NCBI GenBank assembly: GCA_017163975.1 | Contig: JAFFSR010000353.1 | Location: 2,236,501 to 2,300,500 of the forward strand | Source: Anastatus disparis | Lineage: Eukaryota > Arthropoda > Insecta > Hymenoptera > Eupelmidae | DNA: 64,000 nt | Direction of reading: 5' to 3' | Shown here: piece by piece, positions 1-9,640 of the stretch | How the letters are laid out: every line of letters starts with the position of its first letter | Numbering within the stretch: the first letter of the stretch is position 1 | Notes under the pieces: generated by a model | What the model saw: the letters and a program-made list of their open reading frames with translations, nothing else | The model's database searches: none | What the model was told of the DNA's origin: nothing | Program-made: the position numbers and the translations under genes

Positions 1-13
1 AATAATTATTTAA

Positions 14-979
14 TTAATCTATGCGAGAGCAGAAGAGTGGTAATTCTCTAGGCTCTTCTTGAATAGGTTTGGGAGCAGGTGTAGGTATTGGTGGTTTGGT
101 GTATGGTGCTTTTAAGGGTAAAGGTGGAGGTGTAGGTTTCGCTATGCATGATTGTGTTGTTTCTCTTAATGGTGTTGGTTTTGATATAGAAGGTTTTTCG
201 ATTCTTATTTCTTTTAGTTGGATCTCTTCGTAATTTGTTTTTCTTTTAACTTGATTGGTATTTAATGTAATCATTAAATGTGTTAGAGAGCTGAAAATTG
301 CTCCTAACAAATGTATAGACCAGCCATAAATAGTGTGAAGGGTATAGCCCCTTATTATTGTGTCTATAGTCAATTTAATTATTTGGATAATAATTAATAT
401 CATTATTATGGCTGAGCTTATAGACCCAAAAGTTGTCAATTTATTTACGAATTTATTCCAAGTATTTTCTGCAATATGCGATAATGTATTTTCTGTAAGT
501 AGATTATTTAATAAGTCTACTTGTGTGTTTTGTTCTCCCTGTATACCTCTTGCTATGGCATTAAGTAGCGCTGCTTTTTCAAAAGGAAACATGATGTGTT
601 GCTGTAATTCTTGTAAATCCTCTTGAGAATAAATTCCGCTTGTTGCTAAAGAAGATATTTTTTCTGGTATCCACGACTTTTGAGTGATTGGTTTTAAGAC
701 TTTTACTATATTTTTTGTCGGTCGTGGTTTTGGTAGGAGATTTATCCAATTTTCTCCAATTTTATAATATTGAGGAATTATCGAATTACAGTTTATTTCC
801 GATCCTGATTTTAATAATATATGTGTTTTTGGTGTCAAAAACCATGTTTGATTTTTTGTTAATACTGGCAATTGAATATAGCATTTGTTTGTATGCAGCA
901 ACTGTGTCTCTACTGGTATACATTTAATAACATGTACTACTTCGCCGGCAAGTTTAGCTATATAGCCTGGTTTCTGCAT
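14..979 (-). pseudogene. env: env-like glycoprotein, C-terminal segment (chuvirus-type, membrane anchor)
   Basis: This 321-residue segment is the C-terminal part of an envelope-like glycoprotein. It has conserved-looking Cys, Pro and Gly positions near its start, then a region matching heptad-containing ectodomain stems. A strongly hydrophobic membrane segment lies at about residues 186-208, followed by a second hydrophobic stretch with the pattern GWS-x4-L-x-A at about residues 220-238. The cytoplasmic tail (about 245-321) is proline-rich and basic. From memory of family patterns, the GEVxHxxKCxPVE-like block near the start and the GWS block resemble glycoproteins of Chuviridae (Jingchuvirales), which insect LTR elements have captured. 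The ORF overlaps the preceding env segment in another frame, so a frameshift near 980 separates them. The tail ends at TAA (14-16). Confidence 0.7.
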
Positions 980-1794
980 GATGTTATAAGCGATTCATCG
1001 GGAGCTATGGATGCAAGGAATAAGGATTCGCGAATTACCTTTTTTTCTATCTCGCATTTTTCTTTTAAAATATTAAAATATAAATCTGTAAGATCAGCCC
1101 TAAAATGTTTTTTAATATATATAAATTTTGAGTTTATATATGTAAATAAATCTAAATTTGTTACATCTTTTTTTACCGTATTATCATCAAATAATATTTT
1201 ATTATAAGATACATCTAAAATAAATAACTTCGGGTGTTCCGTTTTTGTTAATATTCTATCGCAAATTTTTACATCATTTAACGCCGACAAAGAAAATGTT
1301 ATTGTTTCTGTGTTTACAGTATATATGGGATTTTGATTAGGTGAATTAATTATAGTTGCAGGGCCTCTGTATAAAGTCTCATATTCTGTTTTAAAACTTT
1401 CTTCTGTAGGTAAATTTTCCCAAAAAGTATAGCTTGATTGTGAATCAATGCAATGTTGATCCGAAAATTTACATACAGTGCCTGAATTTAATCTTAATTT
1501 ATCATTTTTTAGACTTACTTGAGCGTATTCTTCTAATAAAGTTATTCTTATACGACCCTGTACTAAAACATTGTCCCATGATCCAAAATTGTCTGTGTAT
1601 GAAGCTCCTGTGCACGTTTTATCCTTCACTGAGCCTGCAAAGTCTATTCCAACTGCTTTTGTTGAATTTATTTTCAGGTCAGCTATAGTATGTATATTAT
1701 CATATTTAAATATCCCTGTATCGTGAATGAATTTACATTTGTAAAGTATAAATTCTTGTAAAGCGTGAGCAGTTGATCCTAAATGACTAAACAT
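958..1794 (-). pseudogene. env: env-like glycoprotein, central ectodomain segment
   Basis: This 278-codon open stretch is the middle of the env-like gene, rich in Cys and aromatic residues as expected for a disulfide-bonded ectodomain. It is in the same frame as the N-terminal segment (1834-2103), and a single TAA at 1834-1836 plus 13 further sense codons lie between them. At its 3' end it runs out of frame at 958, where the next segment takes over in a different frame, which implies a one-base indel around 975-985. The ATG at 1794 is internal to the original gene and not a real start. Similarity to chuvirus-type glycoproteins is by pattern recognition only. Confidence 0.65.
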
Positions 1795-1833
1795 CCCGCA
1801 ATGGAAAACTGTTCTTTGAATTTCTACTTTGCA

Positions 1834-2103
1834 TTATATAACTTTAATTTTTTTAAATTCTGCAACTTGTAATAGTTCTATTGTAGAATTAGCTATAGTA
1901 ATATTTTTCTGTTGAAAGTCACATTCTCCTGTGTCTAGTAGAGAATATGTAGTGATGATTGGGTCTGTAGATTCACAATTGAAGCCAATAATTGCAGCAT
2001 TTTCTTTAACGATAGATAATAATATGAATAAAATTACCAGCATTTTTTTTTTCTTTTCCTTTTTCTTTCTGAAACATAAAATAATATTAATTTTTTCGTT
2101 CAT
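1834..2103 (-). pseudogene. env: env-like glycoprotein, N-terminal segment with signal peptide
   Basis: An 89-codon ORF whose ATG (2101-2103) lies inside the last codons of pol, in another frame. A lysine-rich stretch encoded by a purine run precedes a second Met at residue 21 (2041-2043), which starts a good signal peptide (MLVILFILL core, then a small-residue cleavage region near NAA). The mature N-terminus begins with a Cys-containing block and a SLLD/GEC pattern that I associate with chuvirus-like G proteins. The reading is ended by TAA at 1834-1836. In the intact ancestor, env could have been expressed from a spliced RNA, but no splice sites were proven here. Confidence 0.65.
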
Positions 2104-5100
2104 GTAAAATTAATTTATTTGCATGAACTAATTTTGAGCCACCCTTAAAATCTATAGAAATATTGCTATTTTCGTGAACCTTTAATACTTCAAAAGGTCC
2201 CAGGTTTTGATTTTTTTCTAATTTACCTGGTTTTGGTTCTTTTATAAGCCATACTTTATCTCCTATTTTAAATTCTACAGGATTTATGAATCTGTCGTGA
2301 TAAAATTTAGATTTTTCCTTTGACAGTATTAAATTTTCACGGGATATTTTCGCAATATCTTTCATATTTATTAATAATTTTTCTATATAATCATTAAAAG
2401 TTTGTAATTTTTCTGATGATTTTAAGGGTTCGCTAGAAGGTAATCTAGCTGGGTAGGCGAAAACTAATTCATATGGTGTAAATTTATGACTTGAATGAAC
2501 ACTAGTATTATAATTAAATTGTGCAAGTTCGAGCCAATCATCCCATTCTGATTTTTTATCAGCAAAATTTTTTAAATATTCACATAGGGGATGATGAGCC
2601 CTTTCTAATGAACCATTAGATTGTGGATGAAAGGCAGTAGTTTCAATTTTTTTAAATTTAAATCTTTTTGAAATAGCTTTTATTAATTTGCCTGTAAAAT
2701 TTGCACCCTTATCTGTAAGTACTAGTTTTGGTGAACTGAAAATGCAAATGAATTTTTTTATAAATGCATCGGCTATAGACTCTGCTGTTTGATCTTTGAG
2801 CGCGACAACTATTAAAAATTTTGATAAATGATCTTGAATAGTTAATATGTATTTATTATTATTTTTAGTTATGTTAAGAGGTCCTACTATATCTAATGAA
2901 ATTTTGTCGAATGTTTTTTCTGGGGTATCTGTTATTATCATGGGTTGTTTTGTTTTGTTTCTTTTTAATTTATTTTTTTGACATGTTTCACAGTTTTTTA
3001 TGCGATTTTGTATATCACTTTTTAGATTTTCCCAGAAATATTTGTTTTTAATTCGATTATAAGTTCTATTGACTCCTGAATGGCCTCCTAAACTCGATGA
3101 ATGATGTAATTCAAAAATTTCATTTCTTTTCTCATTTTCTACATATTCTGTATTATTTAAACAAATTATAACTTTTATATTTGTATTTTTAAAAGTATCA
3201 TATAATATTTCTTCGATTTCATTCCAATTTATATTTAAAATTTTAACATTCTTAGATATACTAAATATAGTGCAATTGTTTTTAATTAATAAATTTTTGA
3301 ATGTATTAAAATTATTTATTAATTTTTCTTTTATTAATATTGATGATTCTTTTATATTTAAACACATTATAAAAATTTTCCTCTTTTTATAATTTATTAT
3401 TTCAATTTCATTATCTTTTAAATCATTATTTATTTCAATATTTTTGTGTTTAAAGTATTCATTTTGAATTTCATTTAAAGATATCCTTTCGCTCGTGATT
3501 AAATGCAGTATATTATCTTTTCTATTTTGAATAGAATTTTTAGAATATATAATGGTATTAGTTTTATTCGAATATATATTTTCTCGTTTTTCGTCTTTAT
3601 TTTCGACAGTTTTGATTTCTTCATTTGTTACTGCTTTACTTACCTTTCTTGGTCGACCACGTTTCTTTTTAATACGTGTGCGTTCCTCATCTAATTTTTG
3701 TATTTTCATTTCATTTGTAGGTATATCTGTTAATTTAATATTTTCTTGATTTTCTTTCGCTTTTTGGGCTCTAGTTACGACATTAATTTCTACTGTATCT
3801 ATGGGATTTCTAGATAATGCATCACTATTCACATTCATTTTTCCCTTTTTATATATTACATCAAAATCATATTCTGATAATTTGAGTCGCCATCTTTGAA
3901 CTCTATTATTTTTATCTGCTGATTTAAAAGATAGTAGTGGTTTATGATCCGTTACTATAATAAATTTATTTCCGAAAATATAATTTCTAAATGACTCTAT
4001 ACCGAATGATATTCCTAATGCTTCTTTTTCATATGTATGATAATTAAGTTCTGGGCCTTTTAAAACTCTTGAAGCATATGCTATAGGTTTATCTTCTCCG
4101 ATCTCTCCCTGAGATAATATAGCTCCTAATGCATATCCTGATGCATCAGTTGTAATTATAAAAGGCTTATCTAGTTGTGGAAATTGTAATAATGGAGCAG
4201 TACATAATGTTCCTTTAAGTTTATCAAAAGCTTGCTGCTGTTCCAAATCCCATAAAAATTTTGTATCTTTTTGTAATAAACATGTTATTGGTTTTGCTAT
4301 TTTTGCGAAATCATTTATAAATCTTCTATAGTATCCTGCTAGTCCCAAGAATTCTCTAATATTTTTAACTGTTTTCGGAATTGGAAATAATTTTACTGCT
4401 TCGACTTTCTTTGGATCTGCTTTTATCCCATTTTCGCTTATAATATGTCCTAAAAACGTTACTTCTTCCTTCATAAATTCACATTTTTTTGGTTCTAGTT
4501 TTAATCCAGCTTCTCTAAGTTTCGATGCTACTAAATTGAATTTAATATTATGTTCTTTTTGTGATTTTGCAGCTATAATTATGTCATCAATATATACGTG
4601 ACATATTTTCTTGTTTATAAGTTCACCCAGAGCAGTGTTGGCTACTCTCATAAATGTCCGAGGAGAATTTGTTAAACCGAAAGGTAAAACTGTGAATTCA
4701 AATCTTCCTAATGGATGAACACTAAAAGCTGTTTTATAAATATCTGATTCTTTCATAGGTACCCAATGGAAGGCTGATACCATATCTACAGTCGTAAAAT
4801 ATTTATTTCCACCTAAGTCATCAAAAATTTCTATTATAGATGGTATTAAATATGGGTCAGGTATTGTTTTTTCATTTAATTTTCTATAATCTATAACTAA
4901 TCGCCATCTTTCTTTCCCATCATTACCTGGTTTTTTCTTTACTACAAATGCTGGTGCATTATAAGCACTTTTAGATGGTCTCACTAAATTATTTTCAATT
5001 AATTTTTTTGTTTCTTCTATAGCGATTTCTTTTGACTTATATGGCAATGGAAATTGTTTAACATATATTGGTTTATTATCTGTTAAATTTATTTCATGGC

Positions 5101-6415
5101 GTTCTAAATTACATTTTCCCATTTTCTCTCCTTCTAGCCAAAATATATCTTCATTTTTCAAGATTAAATTTTTTATAATCTGTTTATTTTCTTCGTTTAA
5201 GTGATTTAAAATTATTTTATTTAATAATTTTCCATTATGATCGAAATTTTCTTCTTGAATATGATTTATGTTTTCATACACTAAATTTTCCTCAAATTTA
5301 CTAGATTCTTCTTGTATATCTGATATAATTTCGGTATTTTCTTCTATAAAATATGTAAGAAATTCTTTATCTTTTTCTTCAACATTAAAATTCGTATTTT
5401 CTTGAAGTTTTACAAGCAATTGTTGATATTCAAAATCTACATTATTTGATATTTTAGAATAATCTTTGTCTAGTGTGTTATTAATATTTTTTAAAAAATG
5501 TTCTATATTTTTATTTTTGTTTTTAAGAAATTCCGAGATTGAATAACTTTCACTGTCCTGTATTTTTGAAGTATAATTTAATATTTGAAATGTATTAGTA
5601 GTTATTAAGTCTGTATTTTCCGTATTTTGTTTGTATATATTTGAAATTACATTCTCATTATGTTTGCAATCTGTTTGAATAAAAAATTTTTCTCTGCTTA
5701 TTTCCAAATAGCCTTTATCCAATCTTAATTTATTTTTTTTCAATACATTTATACCTAAAATTCCATCATAAGGTATTGAAAAGTTTTCCGACGCTACATG
5801 AAAGTCTGTATGTAAATCATTAATCGGAAAATTTATCAAACCACACGTTTTAATAGGGGTGTTGGTAATTCCAGATAAATATATTCTAACACTATCATTA
5901 ACAAAATTTAGTGGTACTAAGCTTTCTTTTATAATATTAAGCTGAGCACCTGTATCTATTAATAATTTACATAATTTGTTAGTAAATGGATTTTTTATTT
6001 GAATAAATTGAAGTGTATCGCCTAATTTAAATATGTAAATTGGGATATCAGTGTCCATACTATTTTTATTTGTAACTATTTCATTATTAATATCTTTTTT
6101 AATTTGTTCAACACATATATGATTTACTTCAAAAGTTTCGTTGCATGTATTTATTGTTATTGAGTCATTTCTTATTTCTTCTTTAAATTCTGTTATTTTG
6201 TATAACGGTATATTTTGTTCAATAATGTTTGCATGAATAGGCTCAATGTTGTAATCATTATTTAAATTACTGCAAGTTTCAAACTCATAATCAATTATCT
6301 GTTCTTTTGCAAAATATTGTATATCTATATAATTTTTGAGCGACTTAGGTTGTGTAACTCCTCTTGTACGCTCTCTCCAAGATGAGTTTAAGCGTTTCCC
6401 TGCATATTTGTTGAT
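2087..6415 (-). CDS. pol: Pol polyprotein: protease, reverse transcriptase, RNase H, integrase (expressed by -1 frameshift)
   Basis: The frame is open from 6415 to the stop at 2087. The first in-frame ATG is at 6058, but expression is best explained by -1 slippage from gag at 6394-6400. Numbered from that ATG, the aspartic protease has DTG at 35-37 and a GILG flap-side motif near 100. The RT has catalytic Asp 425 (VDM) and YIDD at 489-492. The RNase H has TDAS with Asp 638. A basic AT-hook-like GRP core lies at 801-803. The integrase has an HHCC zinc-binding motif from about 985 (HHSSSLGGH then CETC) and a D,D-35-E triad at Asp 1056, Asp 1116 and Glu 1152. A GPF-type GPY/F module lies near 1290. 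All catalytic residues are present, and the length and order fit Metaviridae. The spacer between RNase H and integrase is long (about 200 residues). Confidence 0.95.
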   Translation of the reverse strand: MNKYAGKRLNSSWRERTRGVTQPKSLKNYIDIQYFAKEQIIDYEFETCSNLNNDYNIEPIHANIIEQNIPLYKITEFKEEIRNDSITINTCNETFEVNHICVEQIKKDINNEIVTNKNSMDTDIPIYIFKLGDTLQFIQIKNPFTNKLCKLLIDTGAQLNIIKESLVPLNFVNDSVRIYLSGITNTPIKTCGLINFPINDLHTDFHVASENFSIPYDGILGINVLKKNKLRLDKGYLEISREKFFIQTDCKHNENVISNIYKQNTENTDLITTNTFQILNYTSKIQDSESYSISEFLKNKNKNIEHFLKNINNTLDKDYSKISNNVDFEYQQLLVKLQENTNFNVEEKDKEFLTYFIEENTEIISDIQEESSKFEENLVYENINHIQEENFDHNGKLLNKIILNHLNEENKQIIKNLILKNEDIFWLEGEKMGKCNLERHEINLTDNKPIYVKQFPLPYKSKEIAIEETKKLIENNLVRPSKSAYNAPAFVVKKKPGNDGKERWRLVIDYRKLNEKTIPDPYLIPSIIEIFDDLGGNKYFTTVDMVSAFHWVPMKESDIYKTAFSVHPLGRFEFTVLPFGLTNSPRTFMRVANTALGELINKKICHVYIDDIIIAAKSQKEHNIKFNLVASKLREAGLKLEPKKCEFMKEEVTFLGHIISENGIKADPKKVEAVKLFPIPKTVKNIREFLGLAGYYRRFINDFAKIAKPITCLLQKDTKFLWDLEQQQAFDKLKGTLCTAPLLQFPQLDKPFIITTDASGYALGAILSQGEIGEDKPIAYASRVLKGPELNYHTYEKEALGISFGIESFRNYIFGNKFIIVTDHKPLLSFKSADKNNRVQRWRLKLSEYDFDVIYKKGKMNVNSDALSRNPIDTVEINVVTRAQKAKENQENIKLTDIPTNEMKIQKLDEERTRIKKKRGRPRKVSKAVTNEEIKTVENKDEKRENIYSNKTNTIIYSKNSIQNRKDNILHLITSERISLNEIQNEYFKHKNIEINNDLKDNEIEIINYKKRKIFIMCLNIKESSILIKEKLINNFNTFKNLLIKNNCTIFSISKNVKILNINWNEIEEILYDTFKNTNIKVIICLNNTEYVENEKRNEIFELHHSSSLGGHSGVNRTYNRIKNKYFWENLKSDIQNRIKNCETCQKNKLKRNKTKQPMIITDTPEKTFDKISLDIVGPLNITKNNNKYILTIQDHLSKFLIVVALKDQTAESIADAFIKKFICIFSSPKLVLTDKGANFTGKLIKAISKRFKFKKIETTAFHPQSNGSLERAHHPLCEYLKNFADKKSEWDDWLELAQFNYNTSVHSSHKFTPYELVFAYPARLPSSEPLKSSEKLQTFNDYIEKLLINMKDIAKISRENLILSKEKSKFYHDRFINPVEFKIGDKVWLIKEPKPGKLEKNQNLGPFEVLKVHENSNISIDFKGGSKLVHANKLILHERKN
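6338..6400 (-). promoter_or_regulatory. Programmed -1 ribosomal frameshift site: GGGAAAC heptamer plus predicted H-type pseudoknot
   Basis: On the minus strand, the slippery heptamer G GGA AAC (6394-6400) lies in the gag frame two codons before the gag TAA (6388-6390). The pol frame is exactly -1 and opens at 6415, so the overlap is only 28 nt. After a 5-nt spacer, stem 1 pairs AACTCATCTT (6379-6388) with AAGAGGAGTT (6356-6365), giving nine pairs and one A-G mismatch. The loop contains GAGCG (6369-6373), which can pair with CGCTC (6338-6342) downstream to form stem 2 of an H-type pseudoknot. GGGAAAC is a known retroviral gag-pro heptamer, for example in simian type D retroviruses. The pairing was made by eye. 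Confidence 0.85.
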
Positions 6416-8745
6416 TCAGGTGTTTTTAGTCGACAATATTCGTCAGTATGATTTGTCTTTTTGCAAATTGTACAAAATCTATTCTGATTATTTTCTAAAT
6501 TTTTTATTATGAAACATGTTTCTATTGAATGTCCTGGTTTCTTGCAATATGAGCATTTTATAGGTTGATTATTATTTTGGAATTTTTTATTGTTGTTTTT
6601 CAAAGTCCTACATTCGTCTATAGTGTGACCTTTATTCTTGCAGTATTTGCAAAATTTCGATTGAAAATTCGGTCTGTAAAAGTTAGTGTTGACTCTATTG
6701 TTTCTTCCAAAATTCGTATTTTGAGCTTCATGATTTTTACACTCTTTACCTGAGTGACCCCATTTGTCACACAGCTGACATTTAATTTGATTGCTTGCCT
6801 TAGCTTGATTTATAAATATTTTTACCTTTTCGCAATCATTTGTCATATGATTTTTATCGTTACAAAGTTCGCATACTTGTGTAGGTTTTCTTTCAATAAC
6901 ATCAGTGCAAAAATTTGAGTTGTGTCCATTTTTATTGCATTTCCAACATATCTCATATTTTCGTATTATTGGGCAATGATTAATTTTATGATTACTTTCT
7001 TGACAGTATTGACAATAATATTCATTGTCATTTAATAAATCACACGTGCTTCTTGAATGACCCAATTGATTGCAAAATTTACATATCAATCTTATTTTAT
7101 TTTTTGTATTGGAGCATTCAAATGATGAATGATTTGGTTCTTTACAGTATACGCAACCTGCTATATTGCAATATAATGCTTCGTGGCCAGTATTTTTGCA
7201 TATTTGACAACACTGTATTTGTTTGATTTCTTCTTGAAAAATATTAGTAAACATAATTTTCTGTTTATTTGGATTCCCTCTTATAGCGTTTTGTTTTTCT
7301 AACTGTTTTTCTATTTTAATTGCTTCTATAGTTGCATCAGAGAAATTGTCTGCTACTTTCATTTCATATCTTATTTCGTTAACTAGTCCCTGTTTAAAAT
7401 ATTTAAATTCATCTTGATTTAATTGATTAATAAATCGTTCTAAGGTTGCTCTTTCTATTCCGGTCTTGTTTTTCTTTTTATCTCTGATTTTCTCCGTTGA
7501 TTCTTTTATTCTTGTTATATATCCTTCTACTGGTTCATTAAGTCCTTGTTGAATTTGTTCTATTTTTCCATATAAAGTATATAAATTATCAATTTCAGGA
7601 TATAATTTTTTTACAATTTTAATAAATTCATCGATTGTATTAATTGTAGTATGTTTCACTGCAGAAGCAATTGCCCCTGATAATTTAAACCTCTGATAGT
7701 TCATAAACGATTTTTGTTGATCAGCATCTAGTAATTCTTTAGCAAATTCTAATTTTTCAATATATTTGTCTACGGATATGTTTTTACCATCAAAATCAGG
7801 AACTAATCTTGTAATTTCTTTTAATGAATATCCTGGTTGCACCATGTTTATATTCTCAATAAAATTTACTAAGTCGTCTATCGTATTATTATTATTAATA
7901 TTGTTATTATTATTGTTGTTATTATTAGGATTATTTATAATGATATTTTCTCCGTTTCTAATACCCCCAATTTCTTGAAAACTTTCCTGTTTAATAGAGA
8001 TATTTAAGTCGTCGTTTAATGTTTCGTCGATAGTTGTATTATTTTCTGATGAAATTGTCACGTTTTTGTCTGTTGTATTAGTGTTATCAGCTAAAGTAAT
8101 ATTTTTTTCGTTTTCAATACTTTTTATTTCTTGATATCCTGTTTGTTTAAATGAAAATTCCTGAGTATCGTTAAGTGATGTATTATTTTCTGATAAAATC
8201 GTCACGTTTGTCGCTAAAGTATATTTTTGTGTAAAACTATCTTCTTTATTATGGCTTTGTTTCGTCTTAGTAATTTGTGGAAATGTTTTTGGAATTGTGC
8301 CTGTATATTTATTTAATAGCGTATTTTGTTTACTTGAATTATCTGTATTGATATTTGATTGAACGTCCGTAATTATATTTGAAAGATTATTTTCAGATGT
8401 TTTTTCTAAGGTTGTATTTGAAGCATTACTATCAACTGTTTCGTCTAAGGTTTTATTTAAATTATTACTTTCAATTGTTTGATCTAGATTTTTAGTCGGA
8501 GAGCGTGTAATTTTGGTGCTTTTGCGAAACGGATTAATATTTTCGTAGATGTGCTCTCCTAAAACTGCTTGTCTAATATGATTTCTAATTCTTTCACGAA
8601 TAGCATTAATATTTTCGTCTTTTTTAGTAGGTATATTAAATTTTTGACAAATTTCAGATAATTGTAATTTAGAGTATGATATTACCCACTGTGTTTTTCC
8701 TTCTTTTATATATTTTGCTATCTGATCCAAATTTATTTTACTCAT
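6388..8745 (-). CDS. gag: Gag polyprotein with capsid-like region and ten CCHC zinc knuckles
   Basis: A 785-residue Gag. The N-terminal 280 residues are low complexity, Asn/Thr/Ser-rich, with degenerate internal repeats (units around TISSENNT and TLDET) and a poly-Asn run at about residue 275. A capsid-like helical region typical of retrotransposon Gag follows (about 300-480, beginning LVPDFDGK). The nucleocapsid part (about 507-785) has ten CX2CX4HX4C knuckles in a row, with a Gln/Asn-rich linker between knuckles 7 and 8. Most Ty3/Gypsy Gags have one or two. The protein should assemble particles and bind the element's RNA. The ATG at 8745 is the first in frame after an AT-rich leader. The gag stop falls just after the slippery site. 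Confidence 0.9.
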   Translation of the reverse strand: MSKINLDQIAKYIKEGKTQWVISYSKLQLSEICQKFNIPTKKDENINAIRERIRNHIRQAVLGEHIYENINPFRKSTKITRSPTKNLDQTIESNNLNKTLDETVDSNASNTTLEKTSENNLSNIITDVQSNINTDNSSKQNTLLNKYTGTIPKTFPQITKTKQSHNKEDSFTQKYTLATNVTILSENNTSLNDTQEFSFKQTGYQEIKSIENEKNITLADNTNTTDKNVTISSENNTTIDETLNDDLNISIKQESFQEIGGIRNGENIIINNPNNNNNNNNNINNNNTIDDLVNFIENINMVQPGYSLKEITRLVPDFDGKNISVDKYIEKLEFAKELLDADQQKSFMNYQRFKLSGAIASAVKHTTINTIDEFIKIVKKLYPEIDNLYTLYGKIEQIQQGLNEPVEGYITRIKESTEKIRDKKKNKTGIERATLERFINQLNQDEFKYFKQGLVNEIRYEMKVADNFSDATIEAIKIEKQLEKQNAIRGNPNKQKIMFTNIFQEEIKQIQCCQICKNTGHEALYCNIAGCVYCKEPNHSSFECSNTKNKIRLICKFCNQLGHSRSTCDLLNDNEYYCQYCQESNHKINHCPIIRKYEICWKCNKNGHNSNFCTDVIERKPTQVCELCNDKNHMTNDCEKVKIFINQAKASNQIKCQLCDKWGHSGKECKNHEAQNTNFGRNNRVNTNFYRPNFQSKFCKYCKNKGHTIDECRTLKNNNKKFQNNNQPIKCSYCKKPGHSIETCFIIKNLENNQNRFCTICKKTNHTDEYCRLKTPESTNMQGNA

Positions 8746-8760
8746 TTGAAATCTTCATTA

Positions 8761-9640
8761 TTTACTTAACAATGAAGAATTTTATTTATTCAAAATATTA
8801 AATTTTGTATATAAAATTGTAAGTTTTAAAAAAAAAGCTATAAATACTGCTGACTTACGTTTTATTGTTATACATTGACCTTTTGCTGTTGTGAATGTAT
8901 GAAAGCCGTAATGTAAAAGAAACATTTTCGCTGAGTTTGTACTTTTACGAGTTCAATATACTTTGTAATATTTTGATGATCAATGTCTACTTTTTTTGGA
9001 GTTTGTTTATTTTATTATTTTTTACTATACTATTATCTTTAATTATAAAATATTAATATTAATAATGTATCTAATTTGAATTAAATTTAGTCATATAAAT
9101 TGGATTATTGTTAATTAGTTAAAGAAATCGTAATAAATTTAATAATGCTTATTTTAGCTGTATAATGTGTATTGTTATAAAACTTAAATAGTTTACTAGT
9201 ATACTATTAAATGTTAATATTAATAATTATTAGTTTAATAACAAAAATTTATAGTATTTTCTTAACTTAATATTGTTTAATAGCAATTTTTGTTGACCGT
9301 GAATTTTAGTATTTCTTAACTGTGTCACTTTTGTTGATTTAGTTATTTTCACTTATGTAGTACTTTTGAATTTTTTTATTTATGTATTGATACATAGATT
9401 ATATTTATGTATTTAATATATTTTAAAATTTGTTTCAATATTTGTATTTGTATTTTATTTTATAGTATGAATAGCATTCTGTGTAAATTGTATATTTTGA
9501 TTCAATGATTATTATTTGAACTTTTATTTATTTTTTATATATTTCAATTAAATTCCTTTTTTATTTGTTTCATATATTATTTTTGTTTATTTATCGATGC
9601 ACTTTGTATTTAATATTTTGTATATAATATTTATTTTAGA
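8761..9640. other. AT-rich leader/5' LTR candidate region of the Ty3/Gypsy element
   Basis: There are no genes here. The base composition is extremely AT-rich, with direct TTAATATTAATAATT-type repeats (for example near 9045-9075 and 9210-9240). By position, the 5' untranslated leader, primer-binding site and 5' LTR of the minus-strand element should lie here. I could not find a convincing tRNA-complementary primer-binding site or TG...CA edges, because the 3' LTR needed for comparison is outside the window. Confidence 0.4.

Larger units (their letters stand above)
1..8760 (-). mobile_element. Ty3/Gypsy LTR retrotransposon with gag, pol and env-like gene (3' end cut by window edge)
   Basis: Reading from 8745 down to 14, the minus strand carries gag, pol in the -1 frame, and an env-like gene that overlaps the end of pol. 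The pol order PR-RT-RNaseH-IN is that of Ty3/Gypsy (Metaviridae) and retroviruses. Gag (785 codons) and pol are uninterrupted, whereas all other transposons here are full of stops, so this is probably the youngest insertion in the window. Env stops at base 14, so the polypurine tract and 3' LTR lie to the left of the window. The 5' LTR and primer-binding site must lie above 8760, but without the partner LTR I cannot place their edges. Confidence 0.9.

Noticed and set aside
360..1688. Plus-strand ORFs opposite env (for example 360-626, 872-1207, 1434-1688)
   Set aside because: They are antisense shadows of the env-like gene.
3503..3749. Plus-strand ORFs of 63-65 codons opposite pol
   Set aside because: Antisense shadows of the pol spacer and AT-hook region, with no family features.
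8761..9640. 5' LTR with TG...CA borders and primer-binding site
   Set aside because: It must exist near here, but the partner LTR is outside the window and no convincing tRNA complement was seen, so no borders are given.
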